From Ruegeria sp. TM1040 (lineage in GTDB: Bacteria > Pseudomonadota > Alphaproteobacteria > Rhodobacterales > Rhodobacteraceae), in contig NC_008044.1 of NCBI RefSeq assembly GCF_000014065.1, forward strand, positions 2,565,501 to 2,629,500: a DNA stretch of 64,000 bases, given 5' to 3'. Shown here piece after piece: positions 56,633-64,000 of this stretch. Made by a program: the position numbers and the translations under genes. A model generated the notes under the pieces. It saw only the letters and a program-made list of their open reading frames with translations. It searched no databases and had not been told where the DNA came from. Every line of letters starts with the position of its first letter. The first letter of the stretch is position 1.

Positions 56633-57499
56633 TCACGCCTTCTGTCGCTGATTGCGCAGAAGCGTAAAGATCCCGCTGCCCACCACCAAGGCGGAGCCCA
56701 AGAGCGTCATCACATCCGGGCGCTCTCCAAATACTGCAATTCCTAGCGCCATGGCAAAGACAAGCCGGGTGTAGCGAAACGGCGCAACCACAGAGATTTC
56801 TCCGGTCCGCATCGCGCCCGTAAGTGCCATATAGGCCAGGACCCCGACCGCCACTGCCGCCGCGAGCGTGCCGCTCTGCGCAACGGTTGGCCAAACTGCT
56901 CCGCCCGTCCAAGACAACAGGATCACGCCCGCAATCACCAGCATTGCAAAGCCAAAAAGCCCAAGCTGTGCATTGCTCATGGTTTTGGGAGCTGCGCGGG
57001 TCGCCAGATCCCGCCCCGCGAATCCAAGCATGCCCGCAACTGCGAGCAGAGAGGTGGCCTCAAATCCACTGAGCCCCGGGCGCAGGATCATCAAGACGCC
57101 GAGAAACCCGACACAGATCGCCAGCCATCGCCGCCAGCCCACGGACTCGCCAAAAAACACCACAGCCCCGGCGGTCACCACAAGCGGGGTGGCCTGCAAA
57201 ATGGCTGAGGCCAGGGACAAAGGTGCCAGAACAATCGCCAGGGTGAAGAACAGACGCCCCGAGACTTCGGCCACAAAGCGCCACAACAGCGGACGCGTGC
57301 AAAACCCCGGGTGCCAGAGCGCGGAGCCTTGCGCACACGCCATGATCGCAAAGATCACCATCCCGCCCAGCCCAAAAAGGATCAGCACTTGCCCGGTGGG
57401 CATCGCAGCGGCGACCGACTTGATGATCATATCCTCGACGGCAAAGGCCGCCATTGCGAGCGCCATCAACAGGCTGCCTCGCAGGGTGTCACGTTCCAT
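56633..57499 (-). CDS. EamA-family (DMT) transporter
   Basis: A 288-aa protein with ten membrane helices in two repeats; RGSLLMALAMAAFAVEDMIIK starts the first and GVLAYMALTGAMRTGEISVVAPFRYTRLVFA is a characteristic loop of the second, similar to S-adenosylmethionine or riboflavin-type DMT carriers. Substrate unknown. ATG at 57497-57499. It is downstream of the XRE-cupin gene on the same strand (72-bp gap), so it may share its transcript. Confidence 0.9.
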   Translation of the reverse strand: MERDTLRGSLLMALAMAAFAVEDMIIKSVAAAMPTGQVLILFGLGGMVIFAIMACAQGSALWHPGFCTRPLLWRFVAEVSGRLFFTLAIVLAPLSLASAILQATPLVVTAGAVVFFGESVGWRRWLAICVGFLGVLMILRPGLSGFEATSLLAVAGMLGFAGRDLATRAAPKTMSNAQLGLFGFAMLVIAGVILLSWTGGAVWPTVAQSGTLAAAVAVGVLAYMALTGAMRTGEISVVAPFRYTRLVFAMALGIAVFGERPDVMTLLGSALVVGSGIFTLLRNQRQKA

Positions 57500-57571
57500 A
57501 CTGAATGCCCTGATCGAAAATCTTGCGCTCAGTGGTACGCGCATTCACAACCGCAGGACAAGCCAGTGGCG

Positions 57572-58135
57572 TCAATCTGCCGCGCGTGACAGGGCCGCCT
57601 GCCGGTAGTGGTGCATATTCAGAAAGGCGGCTCCCGTGCTCAGGCTGCGATACCCATGCGGCTGATCGGCATCAAACCGCAAGCCCTGCCCTGTCTCCAG
57701 CGCAACCCAGTCACCGTCCCGCAGCACCTCCATACGCCCCTCAAGCACAAAGACCTCTTCCGTCACGCCCGTATCATGGGGCAGCGACTCATGGCTTTGC
57801 CCGGGTTTGAGGCTGACGTGAAATGTTTCTGCGCCCAGGCTTGGGTCATAGGGAAAGACGATTTTGACTGCGATGCTGCCGGGAAACTCGACCGTGCGAT
57901 AGACTTCACCACTGCGCCCCGAGGGCCGGGTGCTCTCTTCAATCAGCGCCGTCAGAGGGAGGTGGAAGCCTTTGGCGATCTTCCACAGCGTCGCGATCGT
58001 CGGGCTGGATTCGCCGCGTTCTATCTGCCCAAGCATCGCCTTGCTGACCCCGGTAAGTTCCGCAGCCCGGGACAAACTCAGACCCGCCGCCGCGCGAATT
58101 TCGCGTAAGTTCAACGTGATACTTTCGTCGCTCAT
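57572..58135 (-). CDS. XRE-type regulator with cupin domain
   Basis: The regulator (187 aa) joins an N-terminal helix-turn-helix (LREIRAAAGLSLSRAAELTGVSKAMLGQIERGESSPTIATL, about 9-50) to a C-terminal cupin (about 105-180), which contains LPHDTGVTEEVFVLEGRMEV and a His-rich end. Such proteins sense small molecules. AGGGGAG lies before the ATG at 58133-58135. It is divergent from benE across an 18-bp perfect inverted repeat that is its likely operator. Confidence 0.92.
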   Translation of the reverse strand: MSDESITLNLREIRAAAGLSLSRAAELTGVSKAMLGQIERGESSPTIATLWKIAKGFHLPLTALIEESTRPSGRSGEVYRTVEFPGSIAVKIVFPYDPSLGAETFHVSLKPGQSHESLPHDTGVTEEVFVLEGRMEVLRDGDWVALETGQGLRFDADQPHGYRSLSTGAAFLNMHHYRQAALSRAAD

Positions 58136-58196
58136 GCTGCTCCCCTGACCATTTTGGCCAATGCGGCCCTCATCCACGGGCCATAGAAAAAATGAC

Positions 58197-58242
58197 TTGT
58201 GCGTTATAGCGCACGAACTGTAGTGTGCGCTATAACGCACAA
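58197..58242. promoter_or_regulatory. Perfect 18-bp inverted repeat, paired operator
   Basis: TTGTGCGTTATAGCGCAC (58197-58214) and its exact reverse complement (58225-58242) flank a 10-bp centre. Each arm also contains the near-palindrome GTGCGYTATARCGCAC (14 of 16 positions symmetrical), so this is two operator boxes 26 bp apart, and it could also form a cruciform. It lies 34 bp before the benE ATG. Confidence 0.85.
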
Positions 58243-58276
58243 CGCTTACCCCAGCCCTTGCCCGAGGAAAACCCTG

Positions 58277-59455
58277 ATGCTGCGCAACCTCAAACTCTCT
58301 CACCTCGCTGCGGGAGCGATTGTTGTGCTGGTAGGATATACCAGCTCGGTCGCCATCATCTTTCAGGCCATCGAGGCGGTGGGGGCAACGCAGACACAGG
58401 CCAATAGCTGGCTGGTGGTTCTGGGGCTGGGTATGGGGCTCACGAGCCTTACCCTTTCCTTGCGGTTTCGCATGCCCATCCTCACGGCATGGTCGACACC
58501 GGGTGCCGCACTTCTGGCAACGGGACTGGATGGGGTCTCATTGCCACAAGCGGTGGGGGCCTTCCTGTTTTGTGGCGCACTCCTGACCCTAACGGGGCTC
58601 ACGGGCTGGTTTGAACGACTGGCAAAACTGATCCCCGACTCGCTTGCAAACGCGCTCCTCGCTGGGATCCTGTTCCAGTTTGGACTCTCGGCGTTCCACG
58701 CCCTGAGCGATGATGCAGCACTCGTGGGGGCCATGGGCGTCACCTTTCTGGCGGGCAAAGTCCTTTTCCCGCGCTATGCGATCCCGGTCGTGCTGCTCGT
58801 CGGCTGCCTCTGGGCCGCGGGGGCAGGATCGTTTGGCGACCTTGATGCCCTCACCTTCAGCCTCAGCATGCCAGAATTCGTGGCACCAGAGTTCTCACTC
58901 CCGGTCCTGATTGGTGTGGGACTGCCGTTGTACGTCGTGACCATGTGTTCGCAAAATATGCCGGGCGTGGTGACATTGCGCAGTGCCGGATACCCGCCCC
59001 CGGTCTCTGCCAGCCTTACCGTCACCGGGCTAGCATCCCTGATCCTGTCACCGTTTGGTGGCTTTGCCTTCAACCTGGCCGCCATCACGGCCGCCATCTG
59101 TGCCGGACCCGAAGCTGACGAGAATCCCAAGAGCCGCTATCTCTCAAGCGTGATTGCCGGGGTTCTCTACTGTCTGGTGGGCTTGGGTGGCGCGACCGTC
59201 ATCAGCCTGTTTCTCATCGCCCCAAAGGCCCTGATCGCCACCGTTGCAGGGCTCGCGCTCCTGTCGACCATCGGCAACAGCCTCTCGGCCGCATTGGCTG
59301 AAAGCCGGGGGCGCGAGGCCGCGCTGATCACCTTCATGATGACAGTTTCGGGCGTGACTTTTGCGGGAATCGGTGCCGCTTTCTGGGCTCTCCTGATAGG
59401 ACTTGCTGTCACCCGTCTGACGACGCTGCCACTTCCGCAACCCATCAAGACCTGA
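58277..59455 (+). CDS. benE: Benzoate/H+ symporter family protein (BenE)
   Basis: A membrane protein of 392 aa with about twelve helices. HLAAGAIVVLVGYTSSVAIIFQA, AWSTPGAALLATG and VTMCSQNMPGVVTLRSAGY are typical of BenE/YdcO permeases. In E. coli and Acinetobacter the family is linked to benzoate uptake, but no benzoate catabolic genes are present here, so the true substrate may differ. GAGGAAAA lies before the ATG at 58277. Divergent from an XRE-cupin regulator. Confidence 0.9.
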   Translation: MLRNLKLSHLAAGAIVVLVGYTSSVAIIFQAIEAVGATQTQANSWLVVLGLGMGLTSLTLSLRFRMPILTAWSTPGAALLATGLDGVSLPQAVGAFLFCGALLTLTGLTGWFERLAKLIPDSLANALLAGILFQFGLSAFHALSDDAALVGAMGVTFLAGKVLFPRYAIPVVLLVGCLWAAGAGSFGDLDALTFSLSMPEFVAPEFSLPVLIGVGLPLYVVTMCSQNMPGVVTLRSAGYPPPVSASLTVTGLASLILSPFGGFAFNLAAITAAICAGPEADENPKSRYLSSVIAGVLYCLVGLGGATVISLFLIAPKALIATVAGLALLSTIGNSLSAALAESRGREAALITFMMTVSGVTFAGIGAAFWALLIGLAVTRLTTLPLPQPIKT

Positions 59456-59593
59456 TGACCTGAACCGCCGCGGTTTTGCAAAACACTGAAATCGCGGCCC
59501 CTTGAGTAATTTCGTGACCACAAACCGCCCCGACATGTTGCCTTTACTGCGCGAATAGTGTCCCTGTGGGCAAAAATATAGGGAACCAGCAAT

Positions 59594-61438
59594 ATGCCGA
59601 TGTACCGATCAAGAACCTCCACCCACGGTCGCAACATGGCCGGCGCTCGTGGCCTCTGGCGCGCCACTGGCATGACCGAAAGCGACTTCGGCAAGCCGAT
59701 CATCGCCATCGTGAACTCCTTCACCCAATTCGTCCCCGGCCACGTTCACCTCAAGGATCTGGGGCAGATGGTGGCCCGTGAGGTTGAGTCCGCTGGCGGT
59801 GTGGCCAAGGAGTTCAACACCATCGCTGTGGACGACGGCATCGCCATGGGCCACGATGGCATGCTCTATTCGCTCCCCTCGCGCGAGGTGATCGCGGATT
59901 CGGTTGAGTATATGGTCAACGCCCATTGCGCCGACGCGATGGTCTGTATCTCCAACTGCGACAAGATCACCCCCGGCATGATGATGGCCGCAATGCGCCT
60001 CAACATCCCGGTGATCTTTGTGTCCGGTGGCCCGATGGAAGCGGGCAAGATCGACATCGACTCCCTTGATGCCAAGAAAATCGACCTCGTGGACGCAATG
60101 GTTGCCGCCGCAAGCGACAAGCTGACCGACGAGGAAGTCCAGCACATCGAGGAAAACGCCTGCCCCACATGTGGCTCCTGCTCTGGCATGTTCACCGCAA
60201 ACTCGATGAACTGTCTGGCCGAAGCCCTTGGGCTTGCGCTGCCCGGCAATGGCTCCACCCTGGCCACCCACTCGGATCGCAAGCAATTGTTCCTCGAGGC
60301 GGGGCGCAAGATCGTCGAGATCACCAAGCGCCACTATGAGCAGAACGAAAAAGGCCTGCTGCCGCGCGAAATCGCCACCTTTGAGGCGTTTGAGAACGCC
60401 ATGAGCCTTGATATTGCCATGGGCGGCTCCACCAATACCGTTTTGCACCTCCTCGCCATCGCGCATGAGGGCAAGGTAGACTTCACCATGCAAGACATCG
60501 ACCGGCTGAGCCGCAAGGTGCCCTGCCTGTGTAAAGTCGCGCCCAATATCGAGAACGTCCATATGGAGGACGTTCACCGCGCCGGTGGGATCTTCTCGAT
60601 CCTCGGGGAGCTGTCCCGTGCAGGCCTCCTGCACAATGACGTCCCGACGGTCCACAGCGACAGCATGGGTGAAGCCATCGCCCATTGGGACATCGCTGTG
60701 GCGGACAACCAAGCGGCGAAGGACCTCTTCAAGGCCGCTCCCGGCGGAGTGCGTACGACGCAGGCCTTCAGCCAGTCCAACCGCTTCAAGGATCTCGACA
60801 TCGACCGCAAGGGCGGCGTTATCCGCTCCAAGGAACATGCCTTCAGCCAGGACGGCGGCCTCGCGGTGCTCTTTGGGAATATCGCACTGGATGGCTGCAT
60901 CGTGAAAACGGCGGGCGTGGACGCCTCGATCCTGAAGTTCACCGGCAAAGCCTATGTCTGCGAGAGCCAGGACCAGGCCGTCAATGATATCCTCACCGGC
61001 AAAGTTCAGGCGGGCGATGTAGTTGTCATCCGCTATGAGGGGCCGCGCGGGGGACCGGGCATGCAGGAAATGCTCTACCCAACGTCCTACCTCAAATCCA
61101 AGGGGCTCGGAAAAGACTGTGCTCTGTTGACCGATGGGCGTTTCTCCGGCGGCACGTCGGGGCTTTCCATTGGCCACGTCTCGCCCGAAGCCGCCGAAGG
61201 TGGCACCATCGGCCTCGTGGAGCATGGCGACACCATCGAGATCGATATCCCCAACCGTTCCATCCATCTGGCGGTGGATGAGGCCACCCTTGCAGCGCGC
61301 CGCGCCGCGCAGGATGAGAAAGGCTGGAAACCTGTTGCCAAGCGTAAACGCAAGGTATCAACCGCGCTCAAGGCTTACGCCTTGCTGGCCACATCTGCAG
61401 CCAAAGGCGCTGTGCGCCAACTGCCAGACGACGAGTAA
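59594..61438 (+). CDS. ilvD: Dihydroxy-acid dehydratase
   Basis: Dehydrates 2,3-dihydroxy-isovalerate and 2,3-dihydroxy-3-methylvalerate in branched-chain amino acid synthesis; 614 aa. The iron-sulfur cysteines lie in [11 protein letters not shown] and [19 protein letters not shown]; the C-terminal half contains [22 protein letters not shown] with the active-site Ser/Thr. The full length matches the E. coli-type enzyme (about 616 aa). GGGAACC precedes the ATG, and an intrinsic terminator follows. Confidence 0.97.
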   Translation: MPMYRSRTSTHGRNMAGARGLWRATGMTESDFGKPIIAIVNSFTQFVPGHVHLKDLGQMVAREVESAGGVAKEFNTIAVDDGIAMGHDGMLYSLPSREVIADSVEYMVNAHCADAMVCISNCDKITPGMMMAAMRLNIPVIFVSGGPMEAGKIDIDSLDAKKIDLVDAMVAAASDKLTDEEVQHIEENACPTCGSCSGMFTANSMNCLAEALGLALPGNGSTLATHSDRKQLFLEAGRKIVEITKRHYEQNEKGLLPREIATFEAFENAMSLDIAMGGSTNTVLHLLAIAHEGKVDFTMQDIDRLSRKVPCLCKVAPNIENVHMEDVHRAGGIFSILGELSRAGLLHNDVPTVHSDSMGEAIAHWDIAVADNQAAKDLFKAAPGGVRTTQAFSQSNRFKDLDIDRKGGVIRSKEHAFSQDGGLAVLFGNIALDGCIVKTAGVDASILKFTGKAYVCESQDQAVNDILTGKVQAGDVVVIRYEGPRGGPGMQEMLYPTSYLKSKGLGKDCALLTDGRFSGGTSGLSIGHVSPEAAEGGTIGLVEHGDTIEIDIPNRSIHLAVDEATLAARRAAQDEKGWKPVAKRKRKVSTALKAYALLATSAAKGAVRQLPDDE

Positions 61439-61460
61439 TCAACGCGGTTGATCGCAACGC

Positions 61461-61497
61461 AAAGGCCCCTCAAGCGCAAGGCTGAGGGGCCTTTTTT
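61461..61497 (+). terminator. Intrinsic terminator of ilvD
   Basis: Perfect 12-bp stem AAAGGCCCCTCA (61461-61472) / TGAGGGGCCTTT (61483-61494), 10-nt loop, followed by TTT. Confidence 0.95.
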
Positions 61498-61659
61498 ACC
61501 TTCGGAGTCAGCGCCACGGGTCACGGGCCGCAGAGCCGCCAATCTGCTTTGTTTTCCAGAAAGCGCAGGCCGGGCACGCGCCCGGCGCTCGGCCCAACTG
61601 GATCAGATCATTTTAATGAACGCAGCACAGGCCGGAGCCCTGCCCGCGTGCCCCGTGGA

Positions 61660-62478
61660 TCAATCCCCGAGCTTGGCGTGGAGCTCATCAAGATCGATCT
61701 CAGCAATCGGCATCTTGTTTGCAGGGTTTTCAAAATCGTATTTGAAAACCTCGAAATCGCGTTTGTAGATCTCATAAACGAGGTGCATTGACAGATCGTC
61801 AAAATAGTCCTCGACCGGATGCGCGCGTTTGGGACCGTGCCCCTCGCTTTCGTTGAACCGGGGGATTGACGCCAGATCGACAGGATGCGGCGTTTCAATC
61901 GCATCCAGCACCTGCTGCATGCCTTCGTTGAACTTCTCCGTCCAGATCACCTTGTCGTAGCGGCCTCCGTTGACGATGAATGTCGCCACATGCCCCGAGG
62001 TTGCCGACCAGTGAATGTCTGGCTCCATGGGGCGACGCCACCGGATCGTATCCCGCGCAAACAACAAGAAACGCCGAAAACTCTTGATCTGGTCAAACTC
62101 CTGCTTGCCATCCTCGCCGCCGACCTCGATGCCGTATTCATACGTCAATTGTGGTACCAGGTTGCCCCGATACCGGCGCCCATTGCGCTGGATGCCGCAG
62201 ATCTTGTCAAAAAACGAGCTTAGGATCCGAGTGTAGGGATTGCGCACGCAGGTAAACGCATATGCACGGTGCGCTGTCACATTGCTCTCGATCAGGGGCT
62301 TGCTCTCGTCTTGCGCCCATTTGTGCAGCCCCGCCGTCGAGTCGTGAATGTCGCCGTCAAAGAACCGCCCGTGATCTGAGTAATACATGATCTGGCCAAT
62401 GGTCGAACAGGCGCATTTTGGCACCACGCGGTAGACCACGCTCTCACTCTCGGTCATCCAAGTGCCCGGAAATCCCAT
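61660..62478 (-). CDS. Sulfotransferase family protein
   Basis: PAPS-dependent sulfotransferase of the carbohydrate/sulfotransferase-2 type, 272 aa. The 5'-phosphosulfate loop is VPKCACSTIG (residues 19-28) and the 3'-phosphate motif is CVRNPYTRILSSF (77-89). The position of PKCACST near the N-terminus and a lack of signal peptide suggest a cytoplasmic enzyme that acts on a glycan precursor. The ATG at 62476-62478 has GGGAAG upstream. It is divergent from a glycosyltransferase, the likely partner. Confidence 0.88.
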   Translation of the reverse strand: MGFPGTWMTESESVVYRVVPKCACSTIGQIMYYSDHGRFFDGDIHDSTAGLHKWAQDESKPLIESNVTAHRAYAFTCVRNPYTRILSSFFDKICGIQRNGRRYRGNLVPQLTYEYGIEVGGEDGKQEFDQIKSFRRFLLFARDTIRWRRPMEPDIHWSATSGHVATFIVNGGRYDKVIWTEKFNEGMQQVLDAIETPHPVDLASIPRFNESEGHGPKRAHPVEDYFDDLSMHLVYEIYKRDFEVFKYDFENPANKMPIAEIDLDELHAKLGD

Positions 62479-62614
62479 CTCTCACACTTCCCTTGTGTCG
62501 CGTGGGGCAAGAATGCCCTATCTGGCGGTCAATGAAGAACAATCTGGTTTATTCAGCCCTCCTTCCACTTTATCAAGGAAACAGTTCGATAAAACAGGCT
62601 ATTGCATCCTAACT

Positions 62615-64000
62615 ATGGCAAAAATCGCCTATATTCTGCTCTGTCACAAGGATCCGGAGGCCATCATTCAGCAGGCCAACCGGCTCACTGCGACCGGCGA
62701 TTTTATGGCGATCCACTTTGATGCCCGTGCCAAGACCCGCGACTATCGTGCTATCCGCTCAGCGCTTTCAGACAATCCCAACGTGACGTTCGCCAAGCGT
62801 CGGGTGAAATGTGGTTGGGGCGAATGGTCCTTGGTGCGCGCCACGCTCAATGCGCTGGAGGCAGCTGTCGACGAGTTCCCGCGCGCAACGCATTTTTATA
62901 TGCTGTCGGGGGATTGCATGGCGATCAAGACGGCGCAATACGCGCGCGCCTTTCTCGATCAGCACGACAAGGATTTCATCGAGAGCTTTGATTTCTTCGA
63001 GAGCGACTGGATCAAGACCGGGATGAAGGAGGACCGGCTGATCTATCGCCACTACTTTAACGAACGCACCCAGAAACGCCTGTTCTATGCCGCGTTCGAG
63101 CTTCAGAAGAAGCTCAAACTGACGCGGGAGGTGCCCGCCGATATTCAGGTCCAGATCGGCAGCCAATGGTGGTGCCTGCGCCGACGCACCGTCGAAGCTG
63201 TGCTTGCGATGACACGCAAACGCCGCGACGTGATGCGCTTTTTTGCCTCGACCTGGATTCCGGATGAGACGTTTTTTCAGACGCTTGTGCGCCACCTCAT
63301 TCCTGAAGATGAGATCGAAAGTCGCACACTTACGTTTTTAATGTTCAGCGACTACGGCATGCCGGTGAATTTTTATAACGATCACTATGATCTGTTGCTG
63401 GGGCAGGATTTCCTGTTTGCGCGCAAAATCAGTCCTGATGCAAAAGAACTGAAAACGCGCCTCGGGCGTCTGTATGCCGCGCGCGATGTGGAGTTCAAAA
63501 TTTCCAACGAGGGGCGCAACCTTTACAAGTTTCTGTCCGAGCGCGGGCGCACCGGACAGCGTTTTGCACCGCGCTTCTGGGAAACCGAGAGCAGCCTCGG
63601 GCGCGAGCGTGAATTGTTGATCCTCACCTGCAAGAAATGGCATGTGGCCAAACGTATGCTGGAGCAGATCCGCACGCTCACCAATACGCCCGCGATCGAG
63701 TATCTTTTCCACGAAGAAGGCACGCCCCTGCCCGATCTTGGCGGCATCCAGCGCACCCTCGCCAAACGCACCCGTCATCGGCGCGCCCTGGTGCGGATGC
63801 TGTTTGACTATTACGAGACCGACCGGCTGATTATCTGCCTTGATCCGTCCGCGCTCGAACTGATGCATGATTTCTATTCAGACCGGTCCCACACGCGGCT
63901 CCTGCGGATCGACTGCGATTTTTCGGACAGCTACCTCATTGGCCACGCGCATCGGGTCGGGCTCGCCGGTGAACATGCGGCCAAGGCAACGCTTGAGCGG
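62615..64000 (+). CDS. Core-2/I-branching-type beta-1,6-N-acetylglucosaminyltransferase, 3' end cut
   Basis: This frame is open from ATG 62615 to the window edge (462 codons, incomplete). Residues 1 to about 290 are a GT14-type domain: AYILLCHKDPEAI, CGWGEWSLVRATLNAL, THFYMLSGDCMAI and GSQWWCLRRRTVEAV. The rest (from about 300), with a GxxLYKFLSERGRTGQRF stretch, is a separate domain that I believe is DUF5928, seen on such enzymes in Rhodobacteraceae. No signal peptide. It probably builds a branched surface glycan together with the divergent sulfotransferase. Confidence 0.85.
   Translation, partial: MAKIAYILLCHKDPEAIIQQANRLTATGDFMAIHFDARAKTRDYRAIRSALSDNPNVTFAKRRVKCGWGEWSLVRATLNALEAAVDEFPRATHFYMLSGDCMAIKTAQYARAFLDQHDKDFIESFDFFESDWIKTGMKEDRLIYRHYFNERTQKRLFYAAFELQKKLKLTREVPADIQVQIGSQWWCLRRRTVEAVLAMTRKRRDVMRFFASTWIPDETFFQTLVRHLIPEDEIESRTLTFLMFSDYGMPVNFYNDHYDLLLGQDFLFARKISPDAKELKTRLGRLYAARDVEFKISNEGRNLYKFLSERGRTGQRFAPRFWETESSLGRERELLILTCKKWHVAKRMLEQIRTLTNTPAIEYLFHEEGTPLPDLGGIQRTLAKRTRHRRALVRMLFDYYETDRLIICLDPSALELMHDFYSDRSHTRLLRIDCDFSDSYLIGHAHRVGLAGEHAAKATLER

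Noticed and set aside
59609-61267. 552-codon open frame antisense to ilvD
   Set aside because: High-GC codon bias of ilvD leaves the opposite strand open. The translation is His/Gly/Val-rich and has no domain, while the plus-strand protein is a full ilvD.

Overview
The window reads as chromosome of an alphaproteobacterium of the Roseobacter group (Rhodobacteraceae). This rests on gene content and order rather than any search: the divergent chvI-chvG / pckA arrangement, the compact chain chvG-hprK-rapZ-EIIA(Man)-HPr, a short alphaproteobacterial HprK, a twin-transmembrane protein next to a PduO-type cobalamin adenosyltransferase, a DUF6473-type protein, a methylsuccinyl-CoA dehydrogenase with the long N-terminal extension of the ethylmalonyl-CoA pathway enzyme, and GC-rich, densely packed genes. 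I see no insertion sequence, integrase, phage gene, CRISPR array or rRNA; two tRNAs are present (Trp, Ser). Almost every gene looks intact.

Layout. 1-5.3 kb: a DUF6473-type gene cut by the left edge, convergent with etfBA, then a minus-strand group (SH3 protein, SDR, twin-TM protein, cobalamin adenosyltransferase). 5.5-11.1 kb: parC, a lipoprotein, tuf, tRNA-Trp and tRNA-Ser, with about 900 bp that hold no protein gene. 11.1-18.6 kb: a signalling block in which ChvG/ChvI and a regulatory phosphotransferase chain (HprK, RapZ, EIIA, HPr) lie on the minus strand, with pckA divergent from chvI across a repeat-rich promoter region. 18.7-28.4 kb: SGNH lipoprotein, methylsuccinyl-CoA dehydrogenase, two membrane transporters, FMN reductase, OmpA-type lipoprotein, a WYL regulator divergent from a tiny repeat-bearing ORF, an Ada-like alkyltransferase, then nth and a PfkB kinase that overlap by 4 bp.

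28.7-39.9 kb: a chemoreceptor, a MarR/DMT-exporter pair with a striking duplicated operator, rppH with an overlapping exported protein, fadH, a nitronate-monooxygenase-like enzyme, and a LysR regulator divergent from a NIPSNAP/ABM pair, then a LysE exporter. 39.9-51.2 kb: compact minus-strand operons (cinA-like/GNAT/CMD/OmpA; ferredoxin reductase/rsmD; RidA/GDPD/FemAB-like/PCD) interleaved with plus-strand sfsA, map, peroxiredoxin and CHAD genes. 51.3-64 kb: a type I secretion pair with no visible substrate, mlaA-mlaC, smpB, a DMT transporter, an XRE-cupin regulator divergent from benE across an 18-bp perfect inverted repeat, ilvD, and at the right edge a sulfotransferase divergent from a long core-2/I-branching-type glycosyltransferase that runs off the window.

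How parts may work together. EtfAB, the adenosyltransferase and methylsuccinyl-CoA dehydrogenase all serve C2 assimilation by the ethylmalonyl-CoA pathway (electron acceptor, B12 cofactor supply, dehydrogenase), although they are not one operon. ChvGI, the regulatory PTS and PckA link envelope/acid sensing to the gluconeogenic branch point. The best candidates for undescribed control are the palindromic operator pairs at 31.69-31.74 kb and 58.20-58.24 kb and the repeats before pckA. The best candidate for an undescribed surface-glycan function is the sulfotransferase/glycosyltransferase pair at the right end.
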